A stretch of 64,000 nt of DNA from Pseudocercospora fijiensis CIRAD86 (Eukaryota; Ascomycota; Dothideomycetes; Mycosphaerellales; Mycosphaerellaceae). The stretch spans positions 9,453,172 to 9,517,171 of the forward strand of contig NW_006921532.1 in NCBI RefSeq assembly GCF_000340215.1. Reading direction: 5' to 3'. A program made the translations under genes and the position numbers. Under the pieces are notes generated by a model. It was not told the origin of the DNA. It did not search any database and worked only from the letters and a program-made list of their open reading frames with translations. Positions 33,060 through 44,690 of this stretch are shown one piece after another. Within the stretch, counting starts at the first letter, position 1. Every line of letters begins with the position of its first letter.

Positions 33060-36000
33060 TATGATTGATTCGATACTTGTGAGCGTTCGAGCGGGATTCA
33101 AGAGTTTAGTTCATAGAGATTTTGTACATTTGACAATACCAAATGCCAAGCCAGCGCTCGTGGGATCGGTGAGAACACCAGCTGTAGCTTTTTGCTCGAG
33201 CAAAGCATGGCATGTTGCAAATCATGGGCTAGTGTCAGCCATCATATCCAGAGATTGTGTTGTGCTTGTGGGGATCCGCAGGCGCATATCGCGGCTCAAC
33301 AGCGGCGGCAATCCCGTCAACAAAGTATAGACTCATAGTCTTCGTACGACGTAGGCAGACCAGTAGGTAATGTACAGTAGGTGTGAAACTGGATCTGGCG
33401 CTCGGCTATTTGGGCAGCATTGGAGACAACATCAGCATGGTCTTCGCCCGATTGTCCTAAGCAATAGCATATTTGACTCGATCTCACCATTTACGGCTTG
33501 GAGATCAACACTGCAGATGCTATGCCGCAGGCTTCGGAGCTTGGGGGCCGCGTAGTCGTGAAGTGACTGAGATATGAATAGCCTCGTCGCACCATTTGAT
33601 CTGAAGCGAGGCTCATGCGAGTTGTATGCTCAGCGCACATGTATGCTGCCCAAGCATGATTTCAGGGTCGCCGCTGTGCTGGCACGTCTCGCATGCTGCA
33701 TGGCGGCTGAGGCAAGATTAAAAACGGCAGACAACAATGTCCATATGTAGTATGCAACCACATTAACCCGGGTACCATAGCAGTGGGGTTATGCAGGGCA
33801 AGGAGGGATGTTGCTGCTATATCTGACATGTCAGTTTCCTGAAATTCCTTGGTGAGGATGTCGCGAGGAACTTCTGTATACGTAGCGTCTGGCCAAATCA
33901 GGTGTGACATATCTTGGAGTCACTGCAGCTTCCGTTTCGTTATAGTCAACTGCTCAGCTTACGGTCTTTCTAGGTGCGCGTTGGTGAATGAGGCTGTCTG
34001 TTGCAGAAGCCCTGCTCAGCAACAAGACATACCCCAAGCGTTCGCCTAGGATCCGGAGGGATTATGCTCGTAAGGATTCACGATCTTGCATGTGCCAAGC
34101 TCTTTCGACGATGCCAAACATCCGAACATGCAAGCTAATCTGGTCGCTGATAGTGCCTTGTTCCGTGGAGGCCCAATATTCTGACGGCTTCCTATGGTCG
34201 AAACGCGATGTCGTTTTCAGTTTGTCGCCTCGTTCAGAGTGCAGACGATGATTTGCCGGCTCATCAGGCTTTGCTTTGCATACAAGCCAGTCAACTGACT
34301 AGAATGAACACGTCTGCTGCTGCAAACGCGACCGGCCTTGTTATTTACTGGAAGCAGCAATGTGATGGTTTGAGCTGCTCAGTAGTGCTCACTAGCAAAG
34401 TTCAGAGGTTGAAATCTGGAACAAAACTGTCATATACCTTGTTGCGGTCGCAAGAGTACCCTGAACCGGGGTTGGGGAGCTATGGCCCGGACGGAGGGTT
34501 GTGATCAATGTGATGGAAAGCTGCAACTTGTGTCTTCCGTCATCAAGGGCGTACGGTAGCAGCTGCTCTTGTATGCCATCCAGCTCGACAGCCATAGGGA
34601 CTGGGAGCGGTTCGACTTAGCTCTCGATAACCTGTGCTCGACATACGACGGAAGAAAGCGCTGTCATGAGGTGATTTGGTCGAAAATGTCTGCAAGCGTA
34701 GGTTCTACGTGAGTTTGTTTCTAGCTGGTCTCTGGTGGTCGCTGCGAAGTAAAGGCAGAAACATGGAGTGTTGGATCACATTGGCGGTGTTGGTGTCCGA
34801 AAGAAGAATTGCCTGTCCCGAGTGGAAGAAAGGTTCCCTGCTTCGTGGGAGCGGCAGATCAGTCGACATGCAAGGCCTGTATGGGCATGGCAGCTTCAGA
34901 CCCCGAGTAGTACGCGTGCAACGCGTCGACGCAACTTGGAAGGTGCTCGTACGGTACGGCAAGGACGGACGTGACATCTGCTGATGACATGGCGTGTTCG
35001 CTGCGAAGAAAAGTGGCAGGCAGAGCGGTGCCAGAAGTTGGCCTGACTGCGCCAAGAAAGCATCTTTCACCACCCCACAGGACAGAATATCAGTGCGTGC
35101 AGCTCGGTCGAAATACTGTGCGGACGAAATCAGTCATGGTTCGTGATGATGATGGACTCTGGAAATAACCAGCTTGTTGTTGGTGTCTCCCAAGATATCC
35201 AGCGGCTCGAATGTCAAAACGCGTCCTGTAGCACGCCATCACCGGCGACGTCGATACTCTCGTGTGTGTGCGTAAGCTCAAGGCGTGGCGGTCGTGTTCC
35301 TTTAGGCTTTGATTGAGATCTGGGCTGTGGCGGCCTCTTGCGAAGCTGTTGTAAGCGACAGCTACATAGATCTTGATTCAAGATCAATCGTTCACGCCGT
35401 CTAGCCTGGCCAAACAGAGCGGACAACGCATCTATAGAGATCACCATATCAGCCCCGACAATGTCCGCCATCGTGGGTTCCTGGTCGGATGTTATAAGCG
35501 CTGTCGTTCTCGCCGGGATTTTGATCGTTTTGATCTCTTTCAACAGTTCTCGCGCGTCTAAACGCCACACGTGGTCGAGGCCAATGCTATCAGCCGAATT
35601 TCCTGTTCTTGCGGCAGCTGTGCAGAGATACGTACCCGCGCGCTGGATGCTGTGTTTCCCCGATGCCGTAAGCGCCCTTCATTAAGAACGTTGTCTGAGT
35701 CGAGGATCAGCATATTGCAGCTCCGGCGTGCTTAGAGTTGCGGACAGAGCGACGCGCGATGGAAGAAATGCTGGGCGCAGGAAACGCAAGAGTTGTGATC
35801 AACAAAACGGGTCGGCGGAAGGCACAAACAGCAGTCCAGGCGATCATTTTGTCCATCCAAGTTCGCCCAACCAAACGGGTCAAGATGAGCCGCAATCGCG
35901 CTCACACAATAATCTGGTCATGTTATATCCTGCCTCCTACATTCTACATTGCTGCATGCTGCATAAGCCACAGAGCCAGGGCCCCTTTCGAAAGACCCTG

Positions 36001-37671
36001 GGGACACAGCCGCTTGCTCTAACATGTGAAGAGACACTTCAAGCAAGGTCCTTTGAACAGCGCAAAGCCGAGCACGCATACATATGCTGCAACTGAGACT
36101 ATGTAGATGCCGGAGAAGCATATGTAATGCAACTTCCGACCACTACGTCACATACCCATTCATAGACACGCGACACAAGCCCCGACCAGCGCGTAGATTG
36201 CTTCAGATTTTGCCGGAATATTATTAGTCGTGCTGTAGCGTGCAGCGGGCCGCGGGCGGGGGCTTTGTGGTCAAGCTCGCCCGAAGTCCTCGTTGTGCAA
36301 CGCAATGACCAGGCCAGATGATGAATGGCACTTGCAATGGTCTACGGGCTCATGAGACTCTCAGACAAGATCATGGTTTGTAGGAAGAGGGGACAGCAAT
36401 GAAGATTGTCTTGAATCTTATTAACAGCTCTTATGGACTCCACCAAAAGTCAGTCGCTGTGGTCACTGATGAGAGATCTCCAGTGTCCACGCTTACTGTG
36501 GCTTGCCTGAGACATGCTTTCGGCAAATGGTAACGTGCTGGTGATCATGACTTTTGATATCGTGCCGTGGCACTCAAGCCTTGACGTGGCCAGGCCCATA
36601 CTCACCGCACCGGCGTTGCTACGGCATCTTGGAAAGTATTACATACTATACGAAAGAAAGCGGAAGCGCGGCGCAAGGAGAAGAAAAAATATCAGCAGCA
36701 AAATGGAGAAAAAGCGATGCTGTAACACTGATGGGTCCGCAACGGTCAGAATTTGCGTATCGACCTCGCGTCTGTAGAACCGAGCAATGCAAACCATCGA
36801 GTGGGACGAGAGGCTTCTGCCGTGCGTGCTGCTCGCCATGATCACCAGCAGCAAGTGATGCTTCAAATATCGTCTCGGGTAGCACTGTAGCAGATAGCGC
36901 TGTATGCACGGCATGCGAGACCATGATCATTCGTGAACCAGAAAACCTGGTATGGCAAAGTAGATCTACGAGTGTATCTGTAACAGTTATGATAACGGCG
37001 AGCCGGAACGAAGCGCCGAGACGAATGTGGATCTGCAGCAGCAAACAATTGTGCGACATGTGAGTAGTGTGCACTCTGGTTTTCTGGTAGACGTCCGCGT
37101 CGGCGTCTGCATGCATGTAATTGTTCCGCGCCACTCTTTAGCAGGCTCATGGGAGGCATATTCAGATCCGCAAAGCCATCAGTGCAAAGCGTGTGGTTGC
37201 TGCAATGCAATTTGACGTACGGTCCTGGGATGCCCAGCCTTGAATTTGATGGATGCAAACATCCGCCCTGGTTCGGGAGACTAGACGTGCTTAGAGCTGG
37301 GCCGTTGCCAATGGCTCAGCTGGTAATAATAATGCTGCGATGGGGCTACGCTGTCGCTCGTGTGTGAGGAACGCGTCTCCGTGTGCACGCGACGCTGGAG
37401 AGTAAAGTGCATGCATGCATCCCAATGAGGCACGGATCCGACTTTCTGGGGCGTCGTTGGTCGAACGGCGTGTTAGCGAGCCCATGCAGCTGCCAGGAAG
37501 AGCATGGAAGAGAGCAAGGATGAGTGGCCGTGAGCATCTCGGGGTCTAACTTTGTGAACACTTAGGTGCATGGACGGCAGGCCTTGCAGGCGGAGGTGAT
37601 TCGACGTCAATTGTCGGCTGGAATAGTGGACCTGAACATGGTTCCAGCTGGGCATGGCATGGTCGAGTAGC
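33060..37671. other. Gene-poor 4.6-kb region flanking the transposon
   Basis: No gene recognised on either strand, although base composition is normal (no RIP signature). The longest frames are 162 codons or fewer and look like chance. A minus-strand frame at 35214-35570 (118 codons, with TMADIVGADMVISIDALSAL) is the most protein-like and could be an orphan gene or relic, but I cannot support it. It may hold decayed or lineage-specific sequence. Confidence 0.4.
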
Positions 37672-37674
37672 TCA

Positions 37675-37699
37675 GGCCCCGTATACTTGTGCAGTTTGT
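37675..37699 (+). repeat. Left terminal inverted repeat of the Harbinger element
   Basis: 25 bp starting GGCCCCGTATAC, a perfect match to the reverse complement of 40990-41014. The match extends one base into the flanking TCA by chance (A/T symmetry). The GGC start is typical of Harbinger ends. No CA/TG mutation is visible within it. Confidence 0.95.
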
Positions 37700-37800
37700 A
37701 GATTGTAGGTTATTGAGTTATAACCTGTGTTTAATAACCTATAGATAACCGGTTATCAAGTGAACGGCTCTTGTAGTTAAATGAGGTTGTAGGTTATCGC
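37700..37800. repeat. Left subterminal ATAACCT/AGGTTAT cluster
   Basis: The heptamer ATAACCT occurs at 37720 and 37734 and its complement AGGTTAT at 37707 and 37791; the palindrome GATAACCGGTTATC lies at 37744-37757. Clustering directly inside the inverted repeat suggests binding sites for the element's own Myb-like protein or transposase. That role is inferred. Confidence 0.75.
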
Positions 37801-37924
37801 AATTAGCCTCTCTTAGTAGCAAAGGTACGCCGCGTCTTCTAATCTAAGTGCTATTCTAGCTCTTTACTAATTAACTACCCTTATTTGTGCTATCTCTTGT
37901 CTATTGCTACTGCTATAGCTCTAA

Positions 37925-39230
37925 AGCGTGCCGTAGACGCAGGCAATAGTAGTACTATAAAGCGGAAGCGATAGTAGTAGAAGAAGCCTAAAACGGACGC
38001 GACTACGTAGTATCTATTGCTATAGAAGTATACTAACGAGTACCTTAAATTCTTCCTCGACGAGTTAATTAAGTTGCGCGCTAAACAGACCGATAGTAAG
38101 AACTTCCGGTTAAAGGACCTACGGCCTATTGCTATCTAAATAAGCGAGAAATTCTAGCTCTAGTTTAAGGACGAGTCGTTAAAGAATAAGTAGACATAGA
38201 TAAAGAAGGAGTAGCGGTTATAGGTTATCTATTTAACCTATATTAGCGGCTAGAATAGCGAGCTACCTCGGTCGATAGAAGAGGTAGAAGATGCTTATAA
38301 TAAGGCTTATCCGGAGTACGCTATATTTCTCGAGCGCCTACCGGCGTAGAAGGAAGAGTTAGAGACACTTGTCGGAAGTAATATAGCAATAGGAGATAGA
38401 GCGGAAACAGCGAAGACGTTAGCGGAAGATAAGCCTAGCGATAAGGCTATAGATAAGTTAGATAAAGAGCCTAATAAGGAGTCTAGCGAGGATAGCGGCG
38501 GAGCGACTAAGTCTAAGGACCTAGATAAACTTAGTAAGTTTAAACGTTAGTATAAGACTACAGCGAAGAAACAGAAGCTTAATAAGCAAAAGATGTAGAA
38601 GGCAAAGGCTAAAGGTAAGCGTATCTATCGGAAACAGACTACTAAGCAAGAGGCTAATAAGAAGGCCGCTATCTCTGCCTTTAAGCCGCTATAAGAGACA
38701 CTCGCTAACTTTATATCTATCTCCGAAGCTAGGGCTTCTACGCCGCTACTACGAGTAAAGGACCTATTAGAGATTGTTTATAAGCGGTTATTTAATCCGG
38801 AAGTCTTAAAAGAGTAGCTATTTACGCTAAAGAATACGATAGCGAAGGAGGTTAGAAAGGTTAATTATCGTGCTAATATCGCCGTATCGATAGTAAGGCC
38901 GGAGAGGTAGGCCGATTTCGAGGCATTCTTCTAGGAGCTTTATTAGGAGGTTAGTAGCGCTCCTAAACTATAAGGATAGTATCTAGATACACCTAATTAT
39001 AGCTAACCGTCGCTATATAGTCCTATGCCGAATAGAGGCTATCTATAGAGCTAGAGATAGGTTATTGTTATTAGAAGAATAGATTTAGTTAGAATAACTA
39101 AGGTCGAATTTAGCTTCTTCCGAGACCGAGTCTAATTTATCGACTTTAGCGTACGAGGAGGAAAGATATTATATATTAATAACTGCGGTATTTAAATTGA
39201 TTGGACTTTATTAGCATTCGATAGTATATT
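37925..39230 (+). pseudogene. Decayed Myb/SANT-like helper protein of the Harbinger element
   Basis: Read in one frame from about 37925, the sequence is open apart from scattered TAG/TAA codons. A recognisable Myb/SANT-like DNA-binding region (Myb_DNA-bind_3 style) appears at about 38040-38370: YLKFFLDELIKLRAK, then SLKNK-stop-T-stop-IKKE-stop-RL where tryptophans are expected, then AYNKAYPEYAIFLERLP. A lysine-rich stretch follows. Stops at the expected Trp and Gln positions are the mark of RIP. Harbinger elements need such a Myb-like protein for nuclear import and binding of the transposase. Boundaries are approximate. Confidence 0.75.
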
Positions 39231-39239
39231 AATAAATTG

Positions 39240-40700
39240 CACGTAACTAGCCTTTATATAAACGCAATTCTCGAACTCTTTACCTCCTATATACCCCGCT
39301 AAGACCGCATAGTCGTAACGTTAATTGTATATACGACTGCCTATCTAGGATTTCGAGACTAATACGAGAGAGATTGTAGTATACTACTAATAGCTAAACA
39401 AGGGAAGAAACACTCGAATCCCTACTAAAATCGCGCTTCTATTCCTAACTAAACACCTCCGCGTATACCGCGACCTCCGCTACTACTACGCTCTACGTAT
39501 ATAGAGCCTCTCCTACTCTAGATACTCGAGATAGTCTTGCTATATATCTTCCGCCAATTCATTACGAAACCTAACTATATCTTTATCCTTAATAGCGCCT
39601 TAGATAGCGTTACTCGCCTTGTCTCGATTACCTATTATACTACTCTTATTAATAGTAAGCTATAGCTCGGATTTAAGAGGTTAAGCGCTATAGCTAAGGA
39701 TAAAGTTGTAAAGGACAAAGTAGGCTATAATAATACGCTTTTAGTCGATAAGCTCGTATCCTTAGTAAGGACCTTACGTAACGATAGTAAAGCGCTTCTT
39801 AATAATACCGAAGATCCTCTTAATATAGTTACGAAGCTACGCGTAGCGTAGATTAAACAACTCCTCCTTCGTCTTAGGCCTTCGCTATACGGTATACTAT
39901 TCTCGTAGGTAATATCGTATCGCCTAGTATAGAACAAGAAGGCGCTTATCGAGCGACGAGTATCTACTATCCGCTAGATAATATCGATCTTCTAGCACCG
40001 AGAATCTACTCTTAAAGGCGCGTCTAAGGACCGTACTATTATTCGCAGAGCCTTCGTAACCGACTAAAGCATACTAGAACCTACAATTAAAGTTATACGC
40101 CGCTATTACATTCTACGCGATAAAGTTCTTCCTATAGCGCTACGCGCTCTATTCTTAGTATAGTATTTAAGCGTAGATATAGGTACCGTTAAGCGCGCCT
40201 ATCGCACTTCTAAAGTATTTAAACTTATCTTCCTTTAGCTTCTCGTAGACCTCGTCCTTATTAGGTAACTTTATATACTTATCGGCTATCCGATAGAGCG
40301 CTTTGCTAACCTTCTCGATAATTAAATAGAAGGTATTAAACGAGTGCTAATACTAATTGCGTAGCTGCCGTACCGATAGGTTATAGGCTACGAAGTCTAA
40401 GAATATTACTACCTATTTATCGATATCTACCTTAATAGCGCCGTACTTATCTAAATCGCCGCTCTCTTCTAGCTCTTCGATTAGCGACCGTAGCACCGGC
40501 TATCTAAGGCGCGTCGTACTATAGTATACGTCTTCCGGTCTATATAGACACTTATACGTCTCCTTCCTGCCTTTATCGCGCTCTATTAAAGTCTCGACTT
40601 TACTAGAAGGTCGGTACTAGCGCCTCTAAGTCGTAGGTCGGAAGAAGGGTAGAACGGTAGTAAGAGATATACTAGTAAGGGCAATAACGACTACGGCGAC
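39240..40700 (-). pseudogene. Decayed PIF/Harbinger DDE transposase
   Basis: The minus-strand frame shows family blocks in the right order despite stops: IGALNGTYIYA (first acidic motif, with the usual DG now NG), VIAAYNF, GYEGSANNSTVLRRAF (second acidic motif, Asp apparently replaced by Asn), RYYLADS (third motif region) and the signature KEELFNLRYA-stop-LRN followed by IKRIFGIIKKRF. This is a DDE_Tnp_4-type Harbinger transposase. Asp-to-Asn changes and TAG stops at Trp/Gln are all C:G to T:A changes. Start and end are approximate; the protein is certainly not made intact. Confidence 0.85.
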
Positions 40701-40887
40701 TCGAGCGGCTTCTATTATAGTATAGCAATAGCAAGGGAAAATAAAATATAGTATAATAAGAGATCTATAAGGCTAAGAGATAGATATTTCTGTAGCGGCT
40801 ATTTAGGGGCTAAAAGCTCCTTACGAGGAGGTAGGCAGGTTATTCGCATACAACTGCTAGAATAAGCAATTCCGATCACCTACAACA

Positions 40888-40989
40888 CGATAACCTACAA
40901 TCTGGTTAATGGTATAGAAAGCGAAGTAAACGGCTGACAATAACCTATAGGTTGTAGGTTATAGGCGATAACCTGCCTTAGATAACCCG
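40888..40989. repeat. Right subterminal ATAACCT/AGGTTAT cluster
   Basis: ATAACCT at 40890, 40940 and 40968 and AGGTTAT at 40956, mirroring the left end. It lies directly inside the right inverted repeat. Confidence 0.75.
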
Positions 40990-41014
40990 ACAAACTGCAC
41001 AAGTATACGGGGCC
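40990..41014 (-). repeat. Right terminal inverted repeat of the Harbinger element
   Basis: Perfect 25-bp inverted copy of 37675-37699, ending ...GTATACGGGGCC, followed by the TCA duplication. Confidence 0.95.
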
Positions 41015-41017
41015 TCA

Positions 41018-43400
41018 AGGCCACGGGGCCGCGGACAGCCAGCCAGCTGAGGCATGAAGCATGAAGCACGAAGCATTGGGGTATGGCATGGCATGGCAAG
41101 GCAGGCGAGGCATTGGCGTGCGAGCAAGCAGTGCAGTGCAGTGCCAAAATGTGATGTCTCACGAGTGCCTGGCTCGGCTCGGACAGGCGCAGCGGTGCTG
41201 CCGACGGCGACGGGGGCCGGGAGCAGAGATGACGGATGCTCAGGAGTCAAAGAAAGTTGCAGCGCACGAAGCAGACTAGAGCACGTCGACCGCACGACGG
41301 GCAGGCGCTACCGCAATAATCGAGCGCTGCGCTGCGGCGGCGTCTATGCTGTGCTGTTCCGCGTGCATCGTGCACGACAGATGGGCATGGATGCGTGTCG
41401 TCCGTAAACTCTGCTCTTGCCAGCCAAGGCCAAGGCGCAACAGGCGCACCAGGCTAGCAAGCAGGCAAGCAAGCAAGCCGCCGAAGTGGAGTCCCTGATC
41501 GCGTTTTGTCTTTCACCTCCTTCTCTCTCACGTCTGTCTCTCCTTCGCACCCATTTGCAATGGAGCCTTGAGCAGCAGGGAGCTGTATTTGCCAGAGAAC
41601 TCCCTTCGGCAGACTACTTCGACCCCCTCTCAGCTCCTGATCCTTGCAACCACACGGCCTCTCCTTGCCGACTCGTCAACGGTATCGTGACCATTGCAGA
41701 GTCTGCTACAGTGGACTGTGCGTGGTCTGCCTCGACACCAGCACCCTCATCCTCCTCATCCTCGTCCTCGTCCGCACCTTCATCCTCGTCCCGTCAAAAC
41801 GTCGACCTCTCCTCTTCGTTGATCGTAGAGCTCCTCGACGCCGACTCCTCCCTGTCACCATCATCCATCTCCGCCATCCGAAGCCAACGACTACTGCTCT
41901 CGTGCTCGACGACTAACTCCTGGGACGTCTGCCTGCTGTCCAAAGGTAAGCAATTCCATGTCGGAAAGCAGTCTAGAAAGAGGCCGTCCCGCTGGGGGAA
42001 GCAGGAAGGAGCGGTGGTTGTGCCTGCCTCTGGAGCCCCCTGCCATTTTCAGGGCAGCTGCAAAAGCACTTGCACCTACCCCATCAGCAGACGTATTGCA
42101 GGCTATCCGACACACGAATCGAAAGATCACTGCCATCCACACGTATCAGCGGGATCAAATTTCGAAGCCTCCCGAGGGAACGAACCTGCTTGACTGGTAA
42201 GAGCCAGAGCACTGCTGCACACCTGGTCCAAGTTCAATGCCTACAGCAATTGAACACATGCACCAACTACAATGCCAATGGCATTTCAATTCCATGCCAG
42301 AGCTGTGAATGCTAGCCAGCTCTTGTACCATCTCACAGGCCTGGTAACAGTTTGGCATTTCTACGGCCTGTGCCAAGCACGACGTTGAGCAATGTACATG
42401 ATCTGAATGGCCATCTCTTCGCCGTCACGCATCGAGATCAGCATCGACAGCCCTGCTTTTGTGCTTCGACTCGAAGGGCGGGAACGTTGGGACCACGGAG
42501 TGGTGGTCACTGCTTAATTCCAGCCAGAGATTGGGCTCCAGACACCTACCAGGAATGCAACGACCGAGATACCTTCCAACTGGCACCTCGCTCTGCACCA
42601 GCACTAGCAAATCCTCTCGCTGATGGAAACGTGACGGGAAGCATCTTTTGAAAGTCCTTCCGCTAATACTTCTGTGATAGTCTTGCCTTGGTGATTGTGT
42701 TCCACGCATCACCTTTTCTGCCGGCTTTGCTCCAACTCGCTCGAGAATCTTTCTCCAGCGAGGAGTAAATTGGTGAGGTATGTTCACATTATTTGCTTGA
42801 AAGTCAATACTCGGGAGGACGCACGGAATTGCGCCCTTGCCTCATCGTACATTGCAACGACTAAACATTCCCCAGATTCTTCACGATCCACCAGCGGAGG
42901 CGTTAGCTCGTTCTCTGCAAACCTCGACCAAGGACAATTCCACTGGATATTTATCCAATCGGCAAGTGCACCGTGGCTCGCAAGGAGACGATTTGAGCGC
43001 ACCCACCGTGTGCACGCTCACCACCCTCGACCGTTCTAGTACAGACTGTAATCTAATTCTCCAGGTATGCATTCATTCGTCGCGAATGGCATTGGCTCAC
43101 GCGAGTGACTGACACGCCTCAGGCACCATTCGCCAATTGTCTATAACACTGTTCGGCCGTCGTCGAAAGATCTCTGTTCTAGACTGTTCATTCCTTTGGT
43201 TCTACAATACCAACTAATTACGATCTTTCACGACGATCCCAGAAACAGGGACCCACACTCTTTAATCGGTTCAGCCATTGAACATCCGCTCTTTTGCATC
43301 CTGGCACCTACAGTGTGCCTCTCCGACCTTCGACACCTTTTCACGAATTGTCTATCCTGGAGACGTGACACTTCGTAACCATACCATCAACAGCGCAAGA
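41018..43400. promoter_or_regulatory. Long gene-free region upstream of the G1 cyclin
   Basis: 2.4 kb between the transposon and the cyclin start codon. It contains low-complexity tracts (GGCAT units at 41082-41098, GCAAGCAAGC near 41457-41480, a TCC/TCG run at 41737-41795) and a plus-strand frame of 258 codons at 41417-42193 with a poly-serine run, which ends past a good donor (AAAG|GTAAGC at about 41946). The frame may be chance, a separate gene, or part of a long 5' leader. Several short upstream ATGs lie in the last 300 bp. Long leaders with upstream frames are known for yeast G1 cyclin Cln3; for this gene it is inference. Confidence 0.4.
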
Positions 43401-44690
43401 ATGGCCTATCTACCGCAGCTTCCCCAACAGGTTCAGCCTCTTCCTGGTCCTCGCAATTTCCCAGCCTTTGGGTACTGCGACTCCTACTTCGTCGAGAATC
43501 ACGACGACGATGAGGGCATTTACGCTAGAGCAGCAGCCGAGCGGGAGCGTTCACGTAACGTTGCTAAGCTGAGGCAGAAAGCTTTAGGCGAGGAGATCTC
43601 GCGAGTCACCGCCGAGGAGTACCAAGAAGACATTCTCGACCACATGGAGCACATGGAGGCCGAAACAATGCCTGACCTTCAGTCAATCGAGATCCAAACC
43701 GAGATCCAGTGGTTCATGCGACCTTACCTGTTGGACTTCCTCCTCGAAGCCCACCATGCCTTCCAGCTCCTACCAGAGACGCTCCATCTCGCCGTCAACC
43801 TTCTCGATCGATACTGCTCCAGACGGGTGGTGTATAAGCGACACTATCAGCTCGTTGGCTGTGCAGCCCTCCTCATAGCAGCAAAGTACGGTGACCGAAA
43901 GGAACGCGTCCCAACCATCCGCGAACTCAAGTCCATGTGTTGTTCACTCTACGAAGACGACATGTTTACCCAGATGGAGTGGCATGTTCTTCAAACTCTC
44001 AACTGGGTCATTGGCCATCCTACGGTAACCAGCTTCTTGCAATTAGCTTTGACGGAAGTCGCCTTTGACCCGGAGCTCGAGCACATGTCGTGGTACATTT
44101 CTGAGCTTGCGCTCTACCACAAGGAATTCATCTCGGTGCGCCCGTCGGTCATGGCACGCTCATGCCTCGCCTTGTCCCGATGCATTCTTGGACGTCAACA
44201 GCCGCGCTACGACGATTGGTCGGCACGATACGATCCTCAGGTTGTGTTGAATCTCTCAAACCATCTCGCCCATCCTTCGCAAGCTTTGTTGCGAAAGTAT
44301 GCATCGCCGCACCTATCATCGGTGTCCACGACCATCGACATGTTCTTGAAGCACCAAGCAATGTTGGCTCAGCGTGTCGTACAAACTCCCGTCAACGACC
44401 TTCCGCTGATGGAAGTTGATACACAGCCCCCAGCCAACACGTACCTCACACCGCAAACTCCTCAAAAGCCTACATACGTACCAAGTGGTAACCTCGGCAT
44501 GCTCACCCCTCCCATCACGCCCGACAAGGACCAGCTGGTAGCAAACAACTTCAGCACTACCCAAGGTGTGTTGCCACGCGTCGCTCAATGCACGCCGACC
44601 CCACCGCCTAGTAACGACTATGGGCCCCAGCATCACATGAGCTACCCAGTTCCTCAGTCATATGGTGGCCATCCGAACTTCAACCCTTGA
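43401..44690 (+). CDS. G1/S cyclin (CLN type)
   Basis: Regulatory partner of the main cyclin-dependent kinase at G1/S. Single exon, 429 residues from the ATG at 43401 (MAYLPQLPQQVQPLPGPRNF). The N-terminal cyclin box begins with IEIQTEIQWFMRPYLLDFLL near residue 95 and continues with LLDRYCSRRVVYKRHYQLVG, CAALLIAAKYGDRKERVPT and MEWHVLQTLNWVIGHPT, all typical of cyclin_N. The cyclin_C region follows (SELALYHKEFISVRPSVMAR). The tail is rich in Pro and Thr with TPPITP and TPTPPPS motifs, which could be Cdk phosphorylation and degron sites. The upstream in-frame ATG at 43278 would add 41 unlike residues and is less likely. Similar to filamentous-fungal Cln1 and fission yeast Puc1 by eye. Confidence 0.9.
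   Translation: MAYLPQLPQQVQPLPGPRNFPAFGYCDSYFVENHDDDEGIYARAAAERERSRNVAKLRQKALGEEISRVTAEEYQEDILDHMEHMEAETMPDLQSIEIQTEIQWFMRPYLLDFLLEAHHAFQLLPETLHLAVNLLDRYCSRRVVYKRHYQLVGCAALLIAAKYGDRKERVPTIRELKSMCCSLYEDDMFTQMEWHVLQTLNWVIGHPTVTSFLQLALTEVAFDPELEHMSWYISELALYHKEFISVRPSVMARSCLALSRCILGRQQPRYDDWSARYDPQVVLNLSNHLAHPSQALLRKYASPHLSSVSTTIDMFLKHQAMLAQRVVQTPVNDLPLMEVDTQPPANTYLTPQTPQKPTYVPSGNLGMLTPPITPDKDQLVANNFSTTQGVLPRVAQCTPTPPPSNDYGPQHHMSYPVPQSYGGHPNFNP

Larger units (their letters stand above)
37672..41017. mobile_element. PIF/Harbinger DNA transposon, RIP-inactivated, with TCA target duplication
   Basis: The element proper is 37675-41014 (3340 bp). Its ends are perfect 25-bp inverted repeats beginning GGCCCCGTATACTTGTG, flanked by TCA on both sides (37672-37674 and 41015-41017), a 3-bp target duplication as in PIF/Harbinger. 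Inside are two opposed, decayed frames typical of the superfamily: a Myb/SANT-like protein on the plus strand and a DDE transposase on the minus strand. Stop codons in both sit mainly where Gln or Trp is expected. The interior has TA excess and CA/TG loss (RIP), whereas roughly the first 125 bp and last 150 bp keep normal CA and TG. The element can no longer encode its proteins, but its ends look competent for mobilisation in trans. Confidence 0.92.
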
